The notes under the pieces: model-generated
The model's input: only the letters and a program-made list of their open reading frames with translations
The model's database searches: none
What the model was told of the DNA's origin: nothing
Position numbers and translations under genes: made by a program
Shown here: positions 58,640 through 64,000 of the stretch, piece by piece
Position numbering within the stretch: position 1 is the first letter of the stretch
Layout: each line of letters starts with the position of its first letter
From: Pseudomonadota bacterium
Lineage (GTDB): Bacteria > Pseudomonadota > Gammaproteobacteria > Xanthomonadales > Xanthomonadaceae
Length of the DNA stretch: 64,000 bases
Direction: 5' to 3'
Assembly: GCA_018242485.1 (NCBI GenBank)
Contig: JAFEBV010000027.1
Location: forward strand, 124,001 to 188,000

Positions 58640-58949
58640 GAACGCCCGCAGCAGGATGCGGAGGGCAGGGGTTGGTTAGCGAACGCAGGATGCGTGAGCT
58701 TACCAACAGTATCTGCGTTGACGCGATGTTGTCCGCGAAGAATGCGAATAACGCCAATCAAGCGAGATAGACAGCTTCGGTCTTCTTCATTTGCGTTCTT
58801 TGCGTTTTTCGCGGACGCCTTGCCCTGTCCGGCAGACTACCCACGACAGCAAATCGCAGATCCGTCCTGAGCGACGATGCAGCATCGGATCCCATCAGCG
58901 GTGCTCGCAAACCGATGCCAGACGGGTTGGCATGCGCGATAATCCCCGC

Positions 58950-59747
58950 ATGGACACCCTCGAACGCATCGCCGACCCGCTCATCATCGCCGGCAAGGCC
59001 TATCGCTCGCGCCTGCTCACCGGCACCGGCAAGTTCGCCGACTTCGAGCAGACCCGGCTCGCCACCGAGGCGGCCGGCGCGCAGATCGTCACCGTCGCCA
59101 TCCGCCGCAGCAACCTTGGACAGGACAAGAACGCGCCGAACCTGCTCGACGTGCTGCCGCCGGATCGCTACACCCTGCTGCCCAACACCGCCGGCTGCTA
59201 CACCGCCGAAGACGCAGTGCGCACCGCGCGCCTCGGCCGCGAACTGCTCGACGGGCACGCACTGGTGAAGCTCGAAGTGCTCGGCGATCAGCAGACCCTG
59301 CACCCGGACATCCCGGCCACGCTGGATGCCGCCGCCACCCTGATCGCCGACGGCTTCCAGGTGATGGTCTATACCAGCGACGACCCGATCATGGCGCGCC
59401 GCTTCGAGCAGATGGGCTGCGTGGCGGTGATGCCGCTGGCTGCGCCGATCGGCTCGGGACTGGGCATCCGCAATCCCTACAACATCCTCACCATCGTCGA
59501 GAACGCCAAGGTGCCCATCCTCGTGGATGCCGGCGTGGGCACCGCATCGGATGCGGCCATCGCGATGGAACTGGGCTGCGACGGGGTGTTGATGAACACC
59601 GCCATCGCCGGCGCAAAGGATCCGGTGCGCATGGCGCGGGCGATGCGGCTGGGCGTGGAAGCCGGGCGCGAAGCCTTCCTCGCCGGGCGCATCCCGAAGA
59701 AACGCAACGCCAGCGCGTCCTCGCCGATCGAAGGGCTGTTCTTCTGA
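58950..59747 (+). CDS. thiG: thiazole synthase
   Basis: A 265-residue TIM-barrel enzyme condensing DXP, the ThiS thiocarboxylate and dehydroglycine into the thiamine thiazole. [14 protein letters not shown] at the start, active-site Lys in VKLEVLGD (about 97), [13 protein letters not shown] and [29 protein letters not shown]. The start [15 protein letters not shown] at 58950; an ATG 18 bp upstream is possible. Confidence 0.96.
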   Translation: MDTLERIADPLIIAGKAYRSRLLTGTGKFADFEQTRLATEAAGAQIVTVAIRRSNLGQDKNAPNLLDVLPPDRYTLLPNTAGCYTAEDAVRTARLGRELLDGHALVKLEVLGDQQTLHPDIPATLDAAATLIADGFQVMVYTSDDPIMARRFEQMGCVAVMPLAAPIGSGLGIRNPYNILTIVENAKVPILVDAGVGTASDAAIAMELGCDGVLMNTAIAGAKDPVRMARAMRLGVEAGREAFLAGRIPKKRNASASSPIEGLFF

Positions 59748-59784
59748 TGGCGAACGCGCGCACTCCAACCGGGGAACCATCGGC

Positions 59785-60498
59785 ATGAGTGCGCGCACCG
59801 GTGCCAAGCCTTTCACTGAGGTTGCCGGCCATCGCGCGATCCGCAGTTTCGTACTCAGGGAAGGCCGACTCACGCCCTCGCAGGAACGCGCCGTTCGCGA
59901 GCTGTGGCCGCAGTACGGCCTCGACTACACCGGCCAGCCGCGCGACCTGCACGCGACGTTCGGTCGCGATGCGCCCGTCGTGCTGGAAATCGGTTTCGGC
60001 AACGGCGATGCCCTGCTGCATTGCGCCGCTGCCGATCCTGCGCGCGATTACCTCGGCATCGAAGTGCACCTGCCCGGCGTGGGTCGCGCGCTGGCGGGGA
60101 TCGAACGTGCGGGCCTGCGCAATGTGCGGGTGATGCGCCACGACGCCATCGAGGTGCTGCGCCACGAGATCGCGTCCGGCGCGCTCGACGAGGCGCGCAT
60201 CTGGTTTCCCGATCCGTGGCACAAGAAGCGCCACCACAAGCGTCGATTGATCAACGCGGAAAACGCGGTATTGATCGCCGATCGGCTGCGCCCGGGCGGC
60301 CTGCTGCACCTGGCCACCGACTGGGCGCCGTATGCGCAGCACATGTGGGACGTGCTCGACGCCCTGCCCGGTCTGCGCAACCGCGCCGGCGCGCGCGCGG
60401 CTTCGCCCAAGCCCGACACCCGCCCGGCGACCCGTTTCGAGCGCCGCGGCGTCGATCTGGGCCACGCGGTGTTCGACGTGCTCTACGAGCGCAACTGA
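59785..60498 (+). CDS. trmB: tRNA (guanine-N7-)-methyltransferase
   Basis: A 237-residue SAM-dependent enzyme forming m7G46 in tRNA variable loops. SAM motif [11 protein letters not shown] near 63 and the signature [15 protein letters not shown] near 142 are diagnostic. Thirty-seven bp after thiG and in the same direction. Confidence 0.96.
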   Translation: MSARTGAKPFTEVAGHRAIRSFVLREGRLTPSQERAVRELWPQYGLDYTGQPRDLHATFGRDAPVVLEIGFGNGDALLHCAAADPARDYLGIEVHLPGVGRALAGIERAGLRNVRVMRHDAIEVLRHEIASGALDEARIWFPDPWHKKRHHKRRLINAENAVLIADRLRPGGLLHLATDWAPYAQHMWDVLDALPGLRNRAGARAASPKPDTRPATRFERRGVDLGHAVFDVLYERN

Positions 60499-60509
60499 CC
60501 GCCCCGCCC

Positions 60510-62354
60510 ATGGACGCCTCCTCCAGCCACGGCCTGACCACCGACATGGTGGTGGTGCTGTGCGTGATGGCGTTCACCATGCTGATGTTCGTACTCGACA
60601 AGATCCGCGCCGACCTGATCGCGCTGACCGCGCTGATCGCGCTGGGCCTGAGCCGGGTGGTGCCGACCGATCGCCTGTTCGAAGGCTTCGCCGGCAACGC
60701 GGTCATCAGCGTGATGGGCACGATGGTGCTCGGCGCGGGATTGGAACGCACCGGCGTGCTCAACCGCCTGTCCGGCTGGCTGCTGCGGCGCTCGCGCGGC
60801 AGCGAGGATCGCATGGTGTCGCTGACCTCGGCGATCGCCGGACTGATCTCGCCGACCATGCAGAACCCGGCGGTGATGTCGTTGTTCCTGCCGGTGGCCT
60901 CGCGGCTGTCGGCGCGCACCGGCGTCACCCCGGCGCGCATCCTGCTGCCGCTGGTGAGCGCGATCATCATGGGCGGCAGCCTGACCATGGTCGGCAACTC
61001 GCCGTTGATCCTGCTCAACGACCTGCTGGTCTCGGCCAACCGCAACATCCCCTCCGGCGTGGCCACCCTGGTGCCGCTGAAGATGTTCGCGCCGTTCCCG
61101 ATCGGCCTCGCCCTGCTGGTGTCCTGCCTGGTCTATTACCGTTATTTCGGCCGCCGCCTGTTGCAGGAGGGCGAGGACAAGAACGTCACCCCGGGCCGTA
61201 CCGAGAGTTACTTCGCCGAGGCCTACGGCATCGACGGCGACGTGTTCGAGCTCACGGTCGGTGCCGAAAGCCCGCTGGTGGGGATGTCGGTCGGCGAAAT
61301 CGAAGTGCAGGCAGGCGCGCCGCTGCTGCTGGCGCTGCGCACGGGTGAGGATTCGCGACTGGCACCGCCTGGCAAGAACATGCTCTGGGTCGGCAGCGTG
61401 CTGGGCATGATGGGCCCGCGCGAGGATGTGGCGGCCTACGCGAGCGCCAACCAGCTCAAGCTGTCCTCGCGCCTGCGCCAGTTCGGCGACTTGTTCAATC
61501 CCGGTCTGGCCGGCATCTCGGAAGCGGTGGTGCCGCCGACTTCGCGCTATATCGGCAAGACCCTCGGCGACATCCGCCTGCGCAGCGAGAAGGGCATCAG
61601 CGTGCTGGCGATCAACCGCGACGCCCGCGTGCACCGCACCGGCATCCGCGACCTGCCGCTGAAGGCCGGCGACATGCTGGTGCTGCACAGCGTGTGGACG
61701 AATCTCACCCAGGCCGCGCGCGGCCGCGATTTCGTGGTGGTCACCGACTACCCGAAGGAGGAACAGCGCCCGCACAAGCTGCGCGCGGCGCTGGTCATCT
61801 TCGCCATCGCACTGGGGCTGGCGCTGACCGGGGAAATCCCCACCACGCTGGCGCTATGGGCCGGCGCCACCGGCATGCTGCTGACCGGCGTGCTAACCAT
61901 GGACGAGGCCTACACCGCGATCAGTTGGAAGACGGTTTTCGTGATGGCCTGCCTGATCCCGGTCGGCGCGGCGATGGACAACACCGGTGCCGCCGACTGG
62001 CTGGCGCGCGGCCTGCTCGACTTGCTGCCCGAGCACGCCTCGATCTACCTCGTGCAAATCTTGATCGCGCTGATCACGGTCGGCTTCACCCTTGTCATCA
62101 GCCAGGTCGGCGCGACCGTGGTGATGGTGCCGATGGCGATCAACGTCGCCATCGCCGCCGGCGGGCATCCCACCGCGTTCGCGATGCTCGTCGCGCTGGC
62201 GGCCTCCAACAACATGCTCACCGGCTCCAACCCGGTGATCGGCATGGTGGTCGGCCCGGCCGGCTACAAACCCGCCGACCTGCTGCGCGCCAGCGGCGGC
62301 CTGACCCTCGTCTACCTCGCGGTGGTGCTGGTAATGGTGAATGTTATGTTCTGA
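60510..62354 (+). CDS. SLC13/DASS-family transporter with TrkA-C (RCK) domains
   Basis: A 614-residue membrane transporter. N-terminal half with helices (about 10-55 and 75-215) carrying SPTMQNPAVMSL and NSPLILLN motifs, a central soluble part with two RCK_C-like domains (about 235-425; VGMSVGEIEVQAG, GKTLGDIRLRSEKGISVLAINRD), and a C-terminal helical half with NTGAADWLA and TGSNPVIGMV. Related proteins move sulfate, dicarboxylates or other anions with sodium. Substrate not assigned. ATG 60510, 11 bp after trmB. Confidence 0.9.
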   Translation: MDASSSHGLTTDMVVVLCVMAFTMLMFVLDKIRADLIALTALIALGLSRVVPTDRLFEGFAGNAVISVMGTMVLGAGLERTGVLNRLSGWLLRRSRGSEDRMVSLTSAIAGLISPTMQNPAVMSLFLPVASRLSARTGVTPARILLPLVSAIIMGGSLTMVGNSPLILLNDLLVSANRNIPSGVATLVPLKMFAPFPIGLALLVSCLVYYRYFGRRLLQEGEDKNVTPGRTESYFAEAYGIDGDVFELTVGAESPLVGMSVGEIEVQAGAPLLLALRTGEDSRLAPPGKNMLWVGSVLGMMGPREDVAAYASANQLKLSSRLRQFGDLFNPGLAGISEAVVPPTSRYIGKTLGDIRLRSEKGISVLAINRDARVHRTGIRDLPLKAGDMLVLHSVWTNLTQAARGRDFVVVTDYPKEEQRPHKLRAALVIFAIALGLALTGEIPTTLALWAGATGMLLTGVLTMDEAYTAISWKTVFVMACLIPVGAAMDNTGAADWLARGLLDLLPEHASIYLVQILIALITVGFTLVISQVGATVVMVPMAINVAIAAGGHPTAFAMLVALAASNNMLTGSNPVIGMVVGPAGYKPADLLRASGGLTLVYLAVVLVMVNVMF

Positions 62355-62423
62355 GGCGGGGGTTGGGGAGTTGTGGAAAGCCGGCCCGTCAGTCGGCGGC
62401 AACACCCGAATCCCGAATTCCGC

Positions 62424-63002
62424 TCAGCGATACACCACCGTCGCCATGCAGCGGTACGCCGGATAACGTCCCGGCAGGATGATCGATAATTGCGCCAGCT
62501 TTGGCTTGCTGGCGAACACGGCGGTGACGGTTTCGTGCTGACTGGACGAGAGCACCACGCGGGTGCCATCACGCAGGCTCGCCTGCACGGCCAGATCGTC
62601 CTGTCGCGTCATGCCGATCTGGCCATCGGGCTTGCGCACGCGGCGGAACACGTCGTACTGCGCTGCAGCGAGAAGATCAGCCAGGGTGCCGTGTTCCTCC
62701 TCACGAGACTCCCAGCGGAAAATGTCCGTGCTGAAACCGTAGTCGTCCGCCACGAAGGTGCCAGCGCGGTCGCGACGACCCAGATCCACGATCCAGCCGT
62801 ATTCCATGCGATCGGCAAGGCTGTCCTTGCGTTGCCAGCGCCAGGTCTTGCCCGCATTGGCAATGGGCGGGAACACGGCGGTGAAGCGACCGGATTCGAC
62901 CGCCACCGAGCACGCGCGGCTGACGATGGGTGCGGCCTGCGTCGGATCGGCGACGACGGCGATAGTGAGACTCACGCCAAGAATCGCGAAGTGGCGGTTC
63001 AT
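62424..63002 (-). CDS. secreted protein of unknown function, 192 residues
   Basis: Signal peptide MNRHFAILGVSLTIAVVADP...TQA, two cysteines in the mature part (SRACSV and RCMATV) that may pair, and a beta-rich middle (TFVADDYGFSTDIFRWESREEEHG). No recognised family. ATG 63002 was preferred over a start at 63065 lying in the neighbouring gene. Thirteen bp after the Rieske gene, probably co-transcribed. Confidence 0.75.
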   Translation of the reverse strand: MNRHFAILGVSLTIAVVADPTQAAPIVSRACSVAVESGRFTAVFPPIANAGKTWRWQRKDSLADRMEYGWIVDLGRRDRAGTFVADDYGFSTDIFRWESREEEHGTLADLLAAAQYDVFRRVRKPDGQIGMTRQDDLAVQASLRDGTRVVLSSSQHETVTAVFASKPKLAQLSIILPGRYPAYRCMATVVYR

Positions 63003-63015
63003 GATCGCCTTCGAT

Positions 63016-63438
63016 TCACGCTCCGTCTGCCACCACCGCTGACTTGGACAGCACCACCCAGCCATCGGCCTGTACCACCGGCACCTCCCTCAGCGAATCG
63101 CCGCGGCACGGCCCAGCCACGCAATGCCCCGACATGCGCTCGAAGGTGGCACCGTGCGCGGCGCAGACCAAGCGCCCCTGGTCGATGAGGAAGTTGCCCG
63201 GCGACCAGTCCAGCCTGCGCCCTGCATGCGGGCACACGTTGAGGAAGGCGCGCACGGTGCCACCCTCACGCACCACGATCAGCGGCTCGGGGATGCCATC
63301 CACCTCGCCTTCCGCAGAACGCACCGCGCCATCCGGCAGGTCAGCCAATGCGATCAGTGAGTGGGGCGTTGCCGCCTGAACGAACCCATCCTTCGTCACT
63401 TGTCCACCTCCTGCATCGACCCCATACTCGATCGACAT
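63016..63438 (-). CDS. Rieske [2Fe-2S] domain protein
   Basis: A 140-residue soluble Rieske ferredoxin-like protein. Cluster motifs CPHAGRRLDW and CAAHGATF give the two Cys/two His ligands. No membrane anchor or oxygenase domain, so it may be the electron-transfer component of a dioxygenase system or a nitrite-reductase-small-subunit-like protein. Start MSIEYGVDAG chosen; ATGs at 63453 and 63474 are alternatives. Confidence 0.88.
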   Translation of the reverse strand: MSIEYGVDAGGGQVTKDGFVQAATPHSLIALADLPDGAVRSAEGEVDGIPEPLIVVREGGTVRAFLNVCPHAGRRLDWSPGNFLIDQGRLVCAAHGATFERMSGHCVAGPCRGDSLREVPVVQADGWVVLSKSAVVADGA

Positions 63439-63472
63439 CTTGCCACTTCGCATCGTGTCACGCCCGGAGCCC

Positions 63473-63799
63473 ATGTTCAGCGCCTATCGCGTTTTCACCC
63501 TGCTGCGCCCACCGCGCCCGCGTCATCCCTTGCTGCAGGCACTGTTGACGGTGCTGGTCGTGTGCGCCTTCCTCGTGTTGCTGGTGGTCGGTGCGGCGAT
63601 CGGCTTGGTGGTGTTGCTCGTTGCCCTGATCGGTCGGGCACTGGGGTTCAGCCGGCCATTCGTGTTCACCACCGGTGCCCGGCAGCAGAGCGAATCGTCG
63701 TCCGGGCCGCCACCGCAGGCGCGTGCTGCCGACGATGACGTGATCGATGGCGAGTTCCGGGTGGTGGACAAAACACTGCCGCACGGGCCGCAGGCTTGA
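63473..63799 (+). CDS. small membrane protein with acidic tail, 108 residues
   Basis: N-terminal basic segment, one or two helices (about 20-50, LLQALLTVLVVCAFLVLLVV), then a polar tail ending in DDDVIDGEFRVVDKTL, an acidic motif common to small proteobacterial inner-membrane proteins. ATG 63473 follows CGGAG. Its stop overlaps the start of the FAH-family gene (TTGA). Function unknown. Confidence 0.75.
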   Translation: MFSAYRVFTLLRPPRPRHPLLQALLTVLVVCAFLVLLVVGAAIGLVVLLVALIGRALGFSRPFVFTTGARQQSESSSGPPPQARAADDDVIDGEFRVVDKTLPHGPQA

Positions 63800-64000
63800 G
63801 CGACACCGTGACTTTCGCGTTGCCGGCAGGCACGCCGAGCGTGTCGATCCGCGGCCGCGATGAAGTCTTTCCGGTGCATCGCATCTACTGCGTGGGGCGC
63901 AACTTCGCCGAGCACGCGAAAGAGATGGGCGCCGAGCCGAGCCGGCCCACCGAACCGCCGGCGTTCTTCATGAAACCGGCCGATGCGGTGGTCGCCGACG
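63796..64000 (+). CDS. fumarylacetoacetate hydrolase family protein (5' end only)
   Basis: First 68 codons of an FAH-family hydrolase or isomerase, continuing past the window. IYCVGRNFAEHAKEMG and PAFFMKPADAVV are the family's N-terminal active-site segments. TTG 63796 overlaps the preceding stop; GTG 63808 is an alternative. Members act on acylpyruvates or aromatic-degradation products. Confidence 0.88.
   Translation, partial: MSDTVTFALPAGTPSVSIRGRDEVFPVHRIYCVGRNFAEHAKEMGAEPSRPTEPPAFFMKPADAVVAD

Overview
The window is high-GC, gene-dense chromosomal DNA from a gammaproteobacterium, most likely a member of the Xanthomonadaceae/Lysobacteraceae or Rhodanobacteraceae. Supporting this are an E3 (lpdA) with an N-terminal lipoyl domain, atpC next to glmU, a SAH riboswitch on ahcY, an sRNA-like locus resembling Xanthomonas sX13, interspersed REP-like hairpins, and several TPR-tailed Ser/Thr kinases. 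The genus cannot be fixed from the sequence alone. There are no transposases, phage genes, rRNAs or CRISPR arrays. One tRNA is present.

Layout. 1-12.5 kb: a TPR Ser/Thr kinase cut by the window edge with its ECF sigma factor, mutM, a fatty-acid desaturase, an EF-hand protein, acetyl-CoA synthetase, and two tandemly duplicated TPR Ser/Thr kinases. 12.6-23.9 kb: glmS and glmU on the minus strand, separated by a plus-strand operon (periplasmic adaptor, ABC ATPase, two MacB/FtsX-type permeases, NtrC-type regulator, NtrY-type kinase). A near-consensus sigma-54 promoter precedes that operon. 24-32 kb: the complete F-type ATP synthase operon atpIBEFHAGDC on the minus strand. It has an extra secreted-protein gene between atpG and atpD, and three intergenic inverted repeats built of 7-bp units. 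32-37 kb: a RibD-like reductase, lpdA (E3), a DUF2059 protein and aceF (E2). The E2 and E3 lipoyl domains are almost identical, and their linkers encode a shared REP-like repeat. 37-41.8 kb: the sX13-like sRNA, an M48 protease, an NRDE protein, tpx, a tiny membrane peptide, dinB, an HD-protein remnant and a 64-residue membrane protein.

41.9-45.8 kb: a divergent stress-type cluster, with cytochrome c, ferritin-like and double-SRPBCC genes on one side and an ECF sigma factor plus cupin (ChrR-like) protein on the other. 45.8-47.5 kb: SAH riboswitch, ahcY and a terminator. 47.5-51.4 kb: a hydrolase/dehydrogenase/lipoprotein operon divergent from a GlxA-type regulator and an esterase. 51.5-54 kb: metF, a DUF4124-like protein and ilvE. 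54-56.5 kb: a secreted protein, OmpR-type regulator and histidine kinase operon. 56.8-58.3 kb: rimK, a RimB-like protease and tRNA-Gly(UCC). 58.4-64 kb: thiS, thiG, trmB, an SLC13 transporter, a secreted protein, a Rieske protein, a membrane protein and the start of an FAH-family gene.

Most of the window is housekeeping: energy, one-carbon/methyl cycle, amino-sugar and thiamine metabolism. The less ordinary material is regulatory or structural: the phased heptad repeats around atpA and downstream of atpD, the sigma-54-driven exporter operon that encodes its own activator, REP-like sequence translated inside pyruvate dehydrogenase linkers, and two large palindromes sharing the same bulge architecture.
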